In this document: piece after piece, positions 1 to 7,970 of the stretch
How positions within the stretch are numbered: the stretch's first letter is position 1
How the letters are laid out: each line of letters starts with the position of its first letter
NCBI GenBank assembly: GCA_034178705.1
Contig: JAXFQY010000104.1
Coordinates: 21,829-85,828 of the forward strand
Direction of reading: 5' to 3'
Source: RUG12395 sp034178705
GTDB lineage: Bacteria; Bacillota; Clostridia; Oscillospirales; CAG-272
Length of the DNA stretch: 64,000 nucleotides
The notes under the pieces: generated by a model
The model's input: the letters and a program-made list of their open reading frames with translations, nothing else
Told to the model about the DNA's origin: nothing
Database searches by the model: none
Translations under genes and position numbers: made by a program

Positions 1-1
1 T

Positions 2-1003
2 TATTCCTGCGAACAGCTTTACGCCCGGACGGGGGATCCCGCTTGGATGGAGCGGCTGGAGCGTGCTGCCTTCAATGCTCTTCCCGCGACTGTTTCGGAG
101 GACATGTGGACTCATCAGTATGTCCAGATGAGCAACCAGATCAACTGTGAACGCTTCCCCGGAAAGTCCTATTTCCGCACGGTCGGCAAAGAGGCGCATA
201 TGTTCGGCTTGGAGCCGCACTTCGGCTGCTGTACCGCCAACATGGGACAGGGTTGGCCGAAGCTTGCCCTTTCCGCTTTTATGCAGGAGGAGGGCGGTAT
301 TGTGAGCTGTCTTGCCGTTCCCGCTTGCCTCAGAACAGAGCAGAAGGGCATCGGTATTCGGATCACTACCGAAACAAACTATCCCTTTGAAAACAGCTTT
401 GCATATATTGTTGAAACAGATGCGCCGGTTTCCTTCCGTTTTTCCGTGCGCATTCCCTCCTTCGCCAAAAGCCTGAAGGTTGACGGCAGAGAGATCCGAC
501 GCCGCGGGATGCTGGTGTTTGACCGTGAATGGAAGGGAAGAACAGAGATCCGCATATCCTTTGAGACGGAAGCAAAGCTTTTCCGTACCTCCTACGGTCT
601 TTACAGCGCGGAGATGGGATCCCTTGTTTTCGCTCTTCCGATTGCGTCGGAAGCAACCAAAGTTGAGTATGAGAGGGACGGTGTAAAGCGGGTGTTTCCG
701 TACTGCGATTATCAGATCCGGGGAACCTCCGAATGGCGTTACGGCTTTGCAGACAGAACCCTGAAGCCGGAGTATCACAAGCTCGGGAAATCTCCGTTTT
801 CCGCGGAGAATCCTCCGGTTACTTTAAAGGCAAATCTGATTCGCATCGACTGGAAGCCTGCAGACGGTTATGAACACGTTGCCGGAGATAATCCGCCCGC
901 AGTTTCATCCAAGGGGGCGAAAGCCGAATCGCTTACCCTTCTTCCTTACGGCTGCGCCAGACTGCGTGTGACCGAGATGCCTATTGTCCGCAGCTTCAAA
1001 TAG
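2..1003 (+). CDS. GH127 (DUF1680) beta-L-arabinofuranosidase-like glycosidase, 5'-truncated by the window
   Basis: The reading frame is open to the left edge, so only the last ~333 residues are present. The visible part has the family-typical stretch with the TGDPAW and ERAAFNALPA motifs, followed by FGCCTANMGQGWPK. In characterised GH127 enzymes the adjacent cysteines of this Cys-Cys motif bind zinc and supply the nucleophile, removing terminal beta-L-arabinofuranose from glycans. The remaining C-terminal part fits the beta-sandwich end of the family. No signal peptide can be judged because the N-terminus is missing. A strong hairpin terminator follows the stop by about 40 bases, so this is the last gene of its transcript. 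Exact substrate is inferred from family only. Confidence 0.8.
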   Translation, partial: YSCEQLYARTGDPAWMERLERAAFNALPATVSEDMWTHQYVQMSNQINCERFPGKSYFRTVGKEAHMFGLEPHFGCCTANMGQGWPKLALSAFMQEEGGIVSCLAVPACLRTEQKGIGIRITTETNYPFENSFAYIVETDAPVSFRFSVRIPSFAKSLKVDGREIRRRGMLVFDREWKGRTEIRISFETEAKLFRTSYGLYSAEMGSLVFALPIASEATKVEYERDGVKRVFPYCDYQIRGTSEWRYGFADRTLKPEYHKLGKSPFSAENPPVTLKANLIRIDWKPADGYEHVAGDNPPAVSSKGAKAESLTLLPYGCARLRVTEMPIVRSFK

Positions 1004-1041
1004 AATTGTCGCATCCTGCTTCCCGACAGGCAGAGCAGTCA

Positions 1042-1080
1042 GCGATCCGGCGCGCAAAACAGCGCGCCGGATCGCTTTTT
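1042..1080 (+). terminator. Rho-independent terminator of the GH127 gene
   Basis: A perfect 14-bp stem (1042-1055 with 1062-1075) with a six-base loop is followed by a T-run at 1076-1080. It lies between two convergent genes; the T-run favours the + strand, while the converging minus gene ends right at the T-run. Confidence 0.9.
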
Positions 1081-1789
1081 ACTCTGTGTGAACGGCAGCG
1101 GACATGGTGTTGAAGGACAGATGGGCGGCCTCCGGTTTCGTATTACAGACCAGGGACCAGGCAGGAACCCTGCAGAGAATTCTGTCCGTTACCTTGACAA
1201 GACGCTCCGCCCGCTCGGCGGAAAGGTCACGGATTGTTTGCCTGAGAAACAGCGGAAGGGAAACGGAGGGGGGAATCCGTTCGATGGTATTGACGGCGCC
1301 GCAGGTCAGAAATGCGATCCCGGCAACAGGAACGGCACGGTCAGTGCTGAGATCCTCCTTTCCCGAAAAAGGGGTTCCGCAGCAGAAGGGAATATCGCCG
1401 ATCAAACGCAGGGCAGGCTTGTCGTCGTTCAGGATCGCGGCATCGGAAAATTCACGGAGCCAGAGCGCGGCGTGTGTTGATTTTCCGACGCCGCTGTCGG
1501 CAGAAAAAAGATAAGCCCTTCCGCTCCGCTCCACTGCGCTCGCATGCAGAAGAACGCCGTCAAAATCGAGAAGACGGCGATAAAAGGCACTTCCTGCCAG
1601 CATATATTCACATTCCTCCCGGGTGAGCGCGGGGTTTGCCGTACAGCAGCGCCGAAGCATATCCTCCGGAATGCGGATTGTAATATCCGGAACGGCGGAA
1701 CCGACGGCCCGGTATTTTTCTGCGCGGTCCCGGAGAAGGCTAAAGGCGGGGGCCAGATCAACCGTCAGTCCGGCAAATCGGTAGTTCAT
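1079..1789 (-). CDS. HPr kinase/PEP-carboxykinase-like P-loop protein
   Basis: About 236 residues. The core resembles the C-terminal kinase domain of HPr kinase/phosphorylase: LLHASAVERSG strand, then a Walker A loop ADSGVGKST near residues 97-105, then ILNDDKPAL with the acidic pair expected at the Walker-B-like position. It lacks the N-terminal domain of a genuine HprK and is not beside ptsH, so it probably does not phosphorylate HPr. Relatives of this short type are often found near peptide-modification or regulatory loci and have no settled function. I chose ATG at 1789 because AAAGGTGA lies just upstream; a GTG at 1798 is the alternative. Monocistronic, convergent with the GH127 gene. 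Confidence 0.6.
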   Translation of the reverse strand: MNYRFAGLTVDLAPAFSLLRDRAEKYRAVGSAVPDITIRIPEDMLRRCCTANPALTREECEYMLAGSAFYRRLLDFDGVLLHASAVERSGRAYLFSADSGVGKSTHAALWLREFSDAAILNDDKPALRLIGDIPFCCGTPFSGKEDLSTDRAVPVAGIAFLTCGAVNTIERIPPSVSLPLFLRQTIRDLSAERAERLVKVTDRILCRVPAWSLVCNTKPEAAHLSFNTMSAAVHTE

Positions 1790-1932
1790 GACTGTCACCT
1801 TTGTTTTTTCTTCCTTAAGTTATAAGATATTATAAATTGATTTTGCAGGTTTTGCAAGGGAAAGGGAAGAATAAAAGATGAAATATTTTTCACAGTTCCG
1901 GAAAAAATCCTTCATGAATTACAAAAAAGCGA

Positions 1933-1961
1933 TTGACAGCCGCAAGAGGGGATGATAGAAT
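1933..1961 (+). promoter_or_regulatory. Sigma-A-type promoter of the XRE-maf-immA operon
   Basis: TTGACA at 1933-1938 and TAGAAT at 1956-1961 with a 17-base spacer, about 50 bases upstream of the first gene. The rest of the 1790-2011 gap is AT-rich with no other feature seen. Confidence 0.75.
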
Positions 1962-2011
1962 AAAAACAACAGATCAGAACCGCGATAGAGAATCGGGAAC
2001 GGAGGATCATC

Positions 2012-2377
2012 ATGACTTTTGCAGAAAAACTTCGGATGCAGCGTAAGCGCCTCGGTTACACACAGAGCCAGCTTGCCGATGTGCTCGGTATTACAACAAG
2101 GACGCTGATCAATTATGAAATGGGGCGTTGTTGCCCGAAGCAGACGGAGGTCTACATGAAAATGGCGTCGGTTTTCGGCGTCAGAATGGAGGACCTGATT
2201 ACCGATATGGACTGCAGCCCCGTTCAGGAGACTGAGCAGGATGCCGCAAAGGAGGTTCGCCGGCTTCTTGCACGGATGAGTGGCTTGTTCGCCGGCGGTG
2301 AGCTCTGCGATGAGGATCGCGATAAGGTTATGTATGCCGTGACCGATATGTACTGGAAGGCAAAGGCGCGCAAATAA
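2012..2377 (+). CDS. XRE-family helix-turn-helix regulator
   Basis: 121 residues. The N-terminal ~65 residues form a Cro/CI-type HTH: EKLRMQRKRLGYTQSQLADVLGI, then TRTLINYEMG as recognition helix and PKQTEVYMKMASVFGV as the closing helix. The C-terminal part is a charged helical tail of unknown role. The start has a GGAGG site eight bases upstream. The stop overlaps the maf start codon by one base (TAATG), so the two are translationally coupled. A metallopeptidase of the ImmA type follows two genes later, which suggests a ligand- or cleavage-controlled repressor, but its target is not visible. Confidence 0.85.
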   Translation: MTFAEKLRMQRKRLGYTQSQLADVLGITTRTLINYEMGRCCPKQTEVYMKMASVFGVRMEDLITDMDCSPVQETEQDAAKEVRRLLARMSGLFAGGELCDEDRDKVMYAVTDMYWKAKARK

Positions 2378-2994
2378 TGGGAAAAACGCTTTATCTGGCG
2401 TCTTCCTCCCCGCGCAGACGCGAGATTCTTACCAGGCTCGGTTTTCCTTTCCGTTTGCTGCTTCCGGACGGGGAGGAGGATTGCGCTATCCGGGAGCCTG
2501 CGGCACTTGTGCGTACGCTGGGAGAGCGGAAGGCGCGCAGCGCCTTTGCCAAGCTGACCGAAGCAGAGCGGCGGGACGCACTGATTCTTGCCTGTGATAC
2601 GGTGGTATCGGTTGGAGAGGAGATTCTGGGTAAGCCGAAGGATCGGAACGATGCGCGGCGGATGCTTCATCTTCTTTCGGGGAGAGAACATGAAGTATAC
2701 AGCGGTATTGCCGTAATGACGGAGAAAAAGCTTGTTGCCCGGGAGGAATGCACGCGGGTCCGTTTTGCCAGGCTGACCGATCGGGAAATTGATGCGTATC
2801 TGGCTACCGGTGAACCCGACGATAAGGCGGGTGCCTATGCCGTGCAGGGGATCGGCGCTCTCTGGATTGAGGGGATCGAGGGCTGTTATTTCAACGTCAT
2901 GGGGCTCCCTGTCCGGCGGGTTTATACCGTTCTCCGGGAAGAGTTCGGAGCGGATCCCTTTTCTCTGCAAAAAAGAAATGACAGCGCAGAATAA
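2377..2994 (+). CDS. maf: Maf-family nucleoside triphosphate pyrophosphatase
   Basis: 205 residues, normal for Maf/YhdE. The N-terminus LYLASSSPRRREILTRLGF is the family signature (SxSPRR). ACDTVVSVGEEILGKPKD carries the conserved acidic and Lys residues of the active site, and the C-terminal GAYAVQGIGALWIEGIEGCYFNVMGLP motif is diagnostic. Maf proteins hydrolyse non-canonical nucleotides such as dTTP/UTP or modified nucleotides to monophosphates, acting in housecleaning or septum control. It starts inside the stop codon of the XRE gene and overlaps the next gene by 17 bases, so all three genes form one operon. Confidence 0.92.
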   Translation: MGKTLYLASSSPRRREILTRLGFPFRLLLPDGEEDCAIREPAALVRTLGERKARSAFAKLTEAERRDALILACDTVVSVGEEILGKPKDRNDARRMLHLLSGREHEVYSGIAVMTEKKLVAREECTRVRFARLTDREIDAYLATGEPDDKAGAYAVQGIGALWIEGIEGCYFNVMGLPVRRVYTVLREEFGADPFSLQKRNDSAE

Positions 2995-3511
2995 ACCGTT
3001 GGCGGCACGCACCGCCGCACACGCCGTATCCTGCTACGGTTCGCGCGACCCTTTTGAGATTGCGGAGCGGGAGGGCGTTACCGTATGCTCGTATGATCTT
3101 GGCTCACTGAACGGAATGTATACCGTTTTATGCGGCGTTCCCTTTATTGCGCTTTCGGAATCACTGGATCGGTACGGCGCGCGGCTGGTCTGTGCGCATG
3201 AACTGGGACATCATATGCTTCACCGGGCACTCGCCGAGACCACGGCGTTGCACGACAGCGGAATTTTTTCCGGCGGAGGCAGACTGGAAAATGAGGCAAA
3301 CGAATTTGCCGCCGAACTTCTGATCTCCGACCGTAAGCTGCTTTGTGCGGTGCGGGATTTCGGATCCCTGTCTGCTGTTGCGGCAGAGTTGGGAGAGTGT
3401 GAGGAGCTTGTCGCCGTAAAAAGCGAGCTTCTTCGTTCTGCGGGCAGCTCCCTGCGGCAGATGGATGTTCAGGTGGATTTTCTCAAAAAAAATTTTTCAA
3501 AAAATGATTGA
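2978..3511 (+). CDS. ImmA/IrrE-type zinc metallopeptidase
   Basis: About 177 residues from the ATG at 2978, which overlaps the end of maf. The open frame extends further upstream into maf, but that part has no family similarity. AHELGHHML is a HExxH zinc motif near residue 75, followed by ENEANEFAAELLI, whose Glu is the third ligand typical of COG2856. The family cleaves repressors, as ImmA cleaves ImmR in ICEBs1 and IrrE cleaves DdrO. The XRE gene two positions upstream is therefore the natural candidate substrate (inference). The ribosome site is weak, consistent with coupling to maf. Confidence 0.82.
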   Translation: MTAQNKPLAARTAAHAVSCYGSRDPFEIAEREGVTVCSYDLGSLNGMYTVLCGVPFIALSESLDRYGARLVCAHELGHHMLHRALAETTALHDSGIFSGGGRLENEANEFAAELLISDRKLLCAVRDFGSLSAVAAELGECEELVAVKSELLRSAGSSLRQMDVQVDFLKKNFSKND

Positions 3512-3536
3512 CATTACAACTTGTTTATTATAAAAT
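3508..3536 (+). promoter_or_regulatory. Promoter of the AraC-type regulator gene
   Basis: TTGACA at 3508-3513 overlaps the stop codon of the preceding peptidase gene; TAAAAT at 3531-3536 gives a 17-base spacer. TATAAA at 3529 is a slightly offset alternative. Confidence 0.65.
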
Positions 3537-3578
3537 TCTATTTACATTACAAGATTTTATAAAAATGAGGTAGTGATC

Positions 3579-4424
3579 ATGATCAGTCGGGGATACGAGA
3601 AACTGTTTTATGTTTCCTCCGAGAAGTTTGACCCGTCCAAATCCTTTGATATCGAGATGGCGGGAATTACGTCTCCGAACGACAATTACCGGATTGAGCG
3701 CAACCGTACCAGAATGAGTCTCAATAATGTTTCTGTTTTCGAATATGTGATTTCCGGAAAGGGTTATATCGAAAGCGAGGGAGAGACTTATACGGTTCAG
3801 GCGGGTGATTTCTATTATCTCGACCGCCGCCACAGCCATAAATATTGGGCGGATCCGGAAGATCCCTTCAAAAAAATCTGGATCAATGCCCGCGGAAGAC
3901 TGCCCGCCGCGGTGCTTGCCGCATATTATTTTACAGACCCGGTGATCGTGGAGCACGCGGATGTCTATGAGTTGTTCCGGAAAATCGGTACGGCACTTTC
4001 TGACCTGGATGAGACCAACCGGGATACGGTTTTCGGAGAGGTTGCTGTGCTTCTGACAGATATTATTGTCCGTGTCGGTACGATTCGGCAGAAACGCCGT
4101 GTTTCCTCGACCCTTGCTTTTCAGATCAAGAGCATGATTGATGAATCCCCGAATTTCAATATCACGCTTGCAGAGGTCGAAAAGCAGTTTTTCCTCTCAA
4201 AGTCCTATATTATTCATCTTTTTTCCGATGAATTCAATATCACGCCGAAGCAATATATTCTTCAGAAAAAAATCGATACGGCAAAGCTTCTGTTGCGCGA
4301 TGCACGCTGTGAGCTGAGTGAGATTGCGGATATTCTTCATTTCTCCAGTGTTCAGCATTTCTCCGCAACCTTCAAGCGTTATACCGGAATGACGCCGGAT
4401 ACATACCGCCGCAGCTGCGGCTGA
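3579..4424 (+). CDS. AraC-family transcriptional regulator with cupin sensor domain
   Basis: 281 residues from ATG 3579, which has GAGG eight bases upstream; GTG 3573 is an alternative. Residues ~20-110 form an AraC-type cupin (YVISGKGYIESEGETYTVQAGDFYYLD), the usual sugar-binding domain. Residues ~180-280 contain the double HTH ending in SEIADILHFSSVQHFSATFKRYTGMTPDTYR, the AraC/XylS signature. It has its own promoter and is followed after 16 bases by a D,D-carboxypeptidase gene, possibly on the same transcript. Ligand and target genes cannot be read from the sequence; carbohydrate sensing is the family norm. Confidence 0.88.
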   Translation: MISRGYEKLFYVSSEKFDPSKSFDIEMAGITSPNDNYRIERNRTRMSLNNVSVFEYVISGKGYIESEGETYTVQAGDFYYLDRRHSHKYWADPEDPFKKIWINARGRLPAAVLAAYYFTDPVIVEHADVYELFRKIGTALSDLDETNRDTVFGEVAVLLTDIIVRVGTIRQKRRVSSTLAFQIKSMIDESPNFNITLAEVEKQFFLSKSYIIHLFSDEFNITPKQYILQKKIDTAKLLLRDARCELSEIADILHFSSVQHFSATFKRYTGMTPDTYRRSCG

Positions 4425-4440
4425 CGGCAGAACGGATATC

Positions 4441-5670
4441 ATGAAGAAAACCAAAGAATTACTGGAAACCGAACAGAAAGCAACGCGCGGAGCTCATCTG
4501 TTGAAACAGGAAAAGCAGCGGGAATTCTCCTCCGGAGAAAAGAAAAAAAACGGTAGCTTGCTGCTTCTGCTGGCTCCCGCCAATATGCTGGGGTTGCTCG
4601 CTTCCGCTCTTGCGGTTGTCGGCATTTGTGCGCTCGCGCGCGGTGCTGCAGCCCGCGCACAGGTACCGTTGCCGACAGACAGCGGAACCTCCGGTGTTAC
4701 GGTAACTACTCCTGCGGAGTCAAGCGGAACGCCGGCTGTTTCCGATACCTCGGAAGCCTTCGGTGAGCCGACCACAACACCGGTATCGACTGCCCCATCG
4801 GAGCCCGATCCGATTCCGCCCGGCGGAACGGCGGTGCTTCCGGATACGAAAAAACTTCATCCGGTTTACGATCTTTCCTCTGCTCTGCTTGGCAGTTCCG
4901 TTGATTCGGATTATGCCATTCTGGTGGATCTGGCGAAAAACTGTGTTGTGGCATCCAAGTATTCCAATGTCCGGCTTTATCCCGCCTCCATGACGAAGGT
5001 GATGACCATTCTGACGGCGGTGCTTCATATTCCAGAGTCCGACTTCTATACCAAGACCTTCCGCATGACCAATGAAATTATTACTCCCCTTGTTTGGGAT
5101 AACGCAACCCGTGCCGGGTTTGTCGGGGGAGAAGATGTTCTGCTGATTGATTATCTGTACGGAACGATTCTGCCCTCGGGTGCAGATGCCACAACCGCGC
5201 TTGCGCTGTACTGTGCCGGAAGCGAGGAGGCATTCGCGGAGATGATGAACGAAACCGCAGCCGAGCTTGGTTTGAAGGACACTCATTTTACCAATGCAAG
5301 CGGTCTGCACGATCCGAACCATTATACGACCGCATATGAGATGGCGGTGATTATGCGTGCTGCCCTTTCCAATGAGCTTTGCCGCAAGGTGCTCAGCACC
5401 GTTACCTATACGACGCACAGTACCGTACAGAATCCGGACGGACTGACCCTGTACAGCACCGGGCTTTCCCGTCTTTCTCCTTATAACTGCCGGTCATATT
5501 CCTTTGCCGCAGCCAAAACCGGATTCACTCCGGAGGCAAAGCAGTGCCTGGTTTCTTTGATCCGTACGTCGGAGGGCAAAGAATTTGTTTTTGTCTGTGC
5601 CCATGCGTCAGAAAAATATATGACTTCACGTGACACCGACTATGTCGCCGGACGTTATTGTGTGAGCTGA
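4441..5670 (+). CDS. Membrane-anchored D-alanyl-D-alanine carboxypeptidase (peptidase S11)
   Basis: 409 residues. An N-terminal charged tail is followed by one hydrophobic segment (about residues 39-68), then a Thr/Ser/Pro-rich linker to about residue 130, then the penicillin-binding catalytic domain. Active-site motifs are SMTK (183-186, SxxK nucleophile), SGA (246-248, in the place of the usual SGN) and KTG (359-361). Such enzymes trim the terminal D-Ala of peptidoglycan stem peptides outside the membrane. The N-terminal anchor differs from DacA/DacF, which have a signal peptide and a C-terminal amphipathic anchor; no such C-terminal helix is seen here. The start lacks a strong ribosome site. 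Confidence 0.88.
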   Translation: MKKTKELLETEQKATRGAHLLKQEKQREFSSGEKKKNGSLLLLLAPANMLGLLASALAVVGICALARGAAARAQVPLPTDSGTSGVTVTTPAESSGTPAVSDTSEAFGEPTTTPVSTAPSEPDPIPPGGTAVLPDTKKLHPVYDLSSALLGSSVDSDYAILVDLAKNCVVASKYSNVRLYPASMTKVMTILTAVLHIPESDFYTKTFRMTNEIITPLVWDNATRAGFVGGEDVLLIDYLYGTILPSGADATTALALYCAGSEEAFAEMMNETAAELGLKDTHFTNASGLHDPNHYTTAYEMAVIMRAALSNELCRKVLSTVTYTTHSTVQNPDGLTLYSTGLSRLSPYNCRSYSFAAAKTGFTPEAKQCLVSLIRTSEGKEFVFVCAHASEKYMTSRDTDYVAGRYCVS

Positions 5671-5672
5671 AT

Positions 5673-5686
5673 ACGGCATATGCCGT
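5673..5686. promoter_or_regulatory. 14-bp perfect palindrome, possible operator
   Basis: ACGGCATATGCCGT lies immediately after the carboxypeptidase stop and about 55 bases before the lipoprotein start. It has no T-run, so it is not a terminator; an operator or a fortuitous palindrome are both possible. Confidence 0.3.
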
Positions 5687-5742
5687 GATCAGATAAATAT
5701 GCTGCGCCTTTGCGGTGCTGCAAACAGAAAGAGGTAATGCAA

Positions 5743-7275
5743 ATGCGTAAAACCACTAGAGTAAGACTTCTTGCCGCACTTCTATCCCTGCTTCTTCTTG
5801 CAGGCATGCTCCTTTCCTCCTGCGGCGCAAAGACCCCTGAAGAATCCTTCCTCGATCTGCAGAAGCAGGAACTTTCCGCAGCTGCTGAGAATCTGGGAAC
5901 GGTATTCAGCAGTTTCAATGCCGGTCAGTCAAGCAACGCTTCCGGGCGTGTTCTTGGAAATGTGACTCTTTCCATCGGCCCCACTGCCCGTGCCTTTCTT
6001 TCCGCTTCCTCGGGCAATATCGACCTTGATTGGCTCAGCTCGATTTCTTTGAAAATGGATATTTCCTCAAAGAAGAATCTTGCCGGAGGCGTTGCTTCTT
6101 TGCTTCTCGGTACAACTGAAATTGTCGGTATGAATCTTTGGGTTGACAACGAGACCCGGGAGTTGCGTATGACAATTCCTGAACTCAGCGATACGGTACT
6201 CTCCCTTTCCCAGGATTCGCTGTCCGATTCTGTTGGAAGCATAGATCAATCCGCCCTTCTTTCCGCACTGCCGGATGCAAAAACAATCCGGGTTCTTGTG
6301 GAGCGTTATTCGGACCTGATTCTTGCTGAATTCAAAACTGTTACCGAAAGCGAAGAGGCTTTTACTGCCGGTGAGGTAACAAAAACCCTCAAGGTTCTGC
6401 GCAGTGAGATGACCGCAGGGGAAGTCGCGGAAATTCTGAAAAAGGTTCTGGAAACCATAAAGACCGATAAGGAAATTGAAACGATTATCCGTGATATCGC
6501 GGCACTTATCCCGGAGGGGGATACGCCGGATGAGTTTTATGCAGAATTCCTTTCGGGGCTTCAGGATGCGATTGACAGCATAGAGGTTGACCAGGATGAT
6601 AACGAGAAGATCATCTACGAGTTGCTGGTCGATGGAAAGAAGATTGTCGGAAGACGGTTGAATGTATCCGACAGGGAATTGTATCTTTATTTTCTGGAAA
6701 AGGACGGGAATTTCGGTTTTGCCTGCCGTCCGATGGTTCTGTATGACTACGAAAAAGGGAACGGATCACTGGACATTACCGGCAGCGGAAAGGTGAAGGA
6801 CGGTGTTTACAGCGGCTCTTTCTCTCTTGCGCTTCGGGACGCTGAGCTTCTGAAGCTGGAGCTGACACGTTACGATCGGAAGGCAGCGGAGAAGGGAAAG
6901 CTTGATTTCGACTGTACGCTGAAGCCTACGATCAATCTGATCCAGCTTATTTCCGATGAGGATGTGTCCTCGCTTGCTCTGCTGACGGTGTATTCACTGC
7001 ATATGAAGGTTTTGCTTGAAGAAGAAGCTTTCTCCTTCTATATCGGGCTGATGCAGGGAACGGAAGAGTTTCTCGGTTACACGGTTGATGGACGTAGCGA
7101 AAAAACAGCCGGAGAGATCCCTGAACTGACCGGTCCTGCCCTGAATATTATGGATGAGGATTCTATGAGCCAATATGCTTCGGGAATCCGTTTTGATACG
7201 ATTCTCTCCAATCTTCAGAAGGCCGGGGTACCCGCAGAGCTTCTCTCCGAACTTCTCGGCGGTTTCATGCAGTAA
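5743..7275 (+). CDS. Large secreted lipoprotein of unknown function
   Basis: About 510 residues from ATG 5743, which has AGAAAGAGG eight bases upstream; the open frame begins earlier without a better site. A lipoprotein signal peptide is clear: MRKTTRVR, a leucine-rich core, then the lipobox LLSSC with the lipidated Cys at residue 27. The mature part is rich in amphipathic beta strands and acidic helices with no catalytic motif that I recognise. It directly precedes an ATP-binding cassette and two permeases (29-base gap), so it may be a surface partner or substrate-binding component of that exporter. It could equally be a free lipoprotein of the lipid-binding beta-sheet type. Confidence 0.7.
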   Translation: MRKTTRVRLLAALLSLLLLAGMLLSSCGAKTPEESFLDLQKQELSAAAENLGTVFSSFNAGQSSNASGRVLGNVTLSIGPTARAFLSASSGNIDLDWLSSISLKMDISSKKNLAGGVASLLLGTTEIVGMNLWVDNETRELRMTIPELSDTVLSLSQDSLSDSVGSIDQSALLSALPDAKTIRVLVERYSDLILAEFKTVTESEEAFTAGEVTKTLKVLRSEMTAGEVAEILKKVLETIKTDKEIETIIRDIAALIPEGDTPDEFYAEFLSGLQDAIDSIEVDQDDNEKIIYELLVDGKKIVGRRLNVSDRELYLYFLEKDGNFGFACRPMVLYDYEKGNGSLDITGSGKVKDGVYSGSFSLALRDAELLKLELTRYDRKAAEKGKLDFDCTLKPTINLIQLISDEDVSSLALLTVYSLHMKVLLEEEAFSFYIGLMQGTEEFLGYTVDGRSEKTAGEIPELTGPALNIMDEDSMSQYASGIRFDTILSNLQKAGVPAELLSELLGGFMQ

Positions 7276-7304
7276 ACCTAACAGGATTCCAAGACCTTGG
7301 AAAA

Positions 7305-7970
7305 ATGATTGAATGTGAAAATCTGAAAAAGCATTACGGACGGCACAAGGTGCTGCGCGGCGTCTCCTTCTCTTTGGAGGGGGGACGTTGCGCAGCGATT
7401 GTCGGCGGCAACGGCAGCGGGAAATCGACGCTGCTTTCTCTGCTTGCCGGCGTTGTACCGCGCGATACCGGCAGCTTCCGCCTTGACGGGCGGGAGCTGT
7501 TTTCTGCTCGCAAAGCGCTTGCCCGGGCTGTCGGTTTTGTTCCGCAGACCCCACCCTTGATTCCGGAACTGACAGCGTGGGACAATCTTCGGCTTTGGTA
7601 TGACAAAAAAACACTGGAGGCATCCCTGTCGGACGGTACTCTTGCTATGCTTGGAATTCCCGATTTCCTCGGAAAGCGCGTTTCCCACTTGTCGGGCGGC
7701 ATGCAGAAACGCCTTTCGATCGGTTGTGCCGTTGCCGGAGCACCGCGGGTGCTTCTGCTTGACGAGCCGACCGCCGCGCTCGATCTTGCCTGTAAGGAAG
7801 CCATTGCCGCCTATCTTCGTACCTTCTGCGCTGAGGGCGGAACCGTTCTGCTGACGACACACGAGGAGCGGGAAATTGCCGCAGCGGATTGCTGCTTTCT
7901 GCTTCGGGACGGCTTGTTGACTCCTTTTACATATGACGGCGATCTGCCGTCGCTCGTGAGGGCGCTGTGA
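7305..7970 (+). CDS. ABC transporter ATP-binding protein
   Basis: 221 residues, a single nucleotide-binding domain. Walker A is GGNGSGKST near residue 37, the Q-loop lies in VGFVPQTPPLIPEL, the signature is LSGGMQKRL, Walker B is VLLLDEPTAALD, and the switch His is in TTHEE. All catalytic residues are intact. The type matches ATPases that power ABC-2 exporters. The stop overlaps the GTG start of the next permease gene (GTGA), so the three transporter genes are translationally coupled. Confidence 0.92.
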   Translation: MIECENLKKHYGRHKVLRGVSFSLEGGRCAAIVGGNGSGKSTLLSLLAGVVPRDTGSFRLDGRELFSARKALARAVGFVPQTPPLIPELTAWDNLRLWYDKKTLEASLSDGTLAMLGIPDFLGKRVSHLSGGMQKRLSIGCAVAGAPRVLLLDEPTAALDLACKEAIAAYLRTFCAEGGTVLLTTHEEREIAAADCCFLLRDGLLTPFTYDGDLPSLVRAL

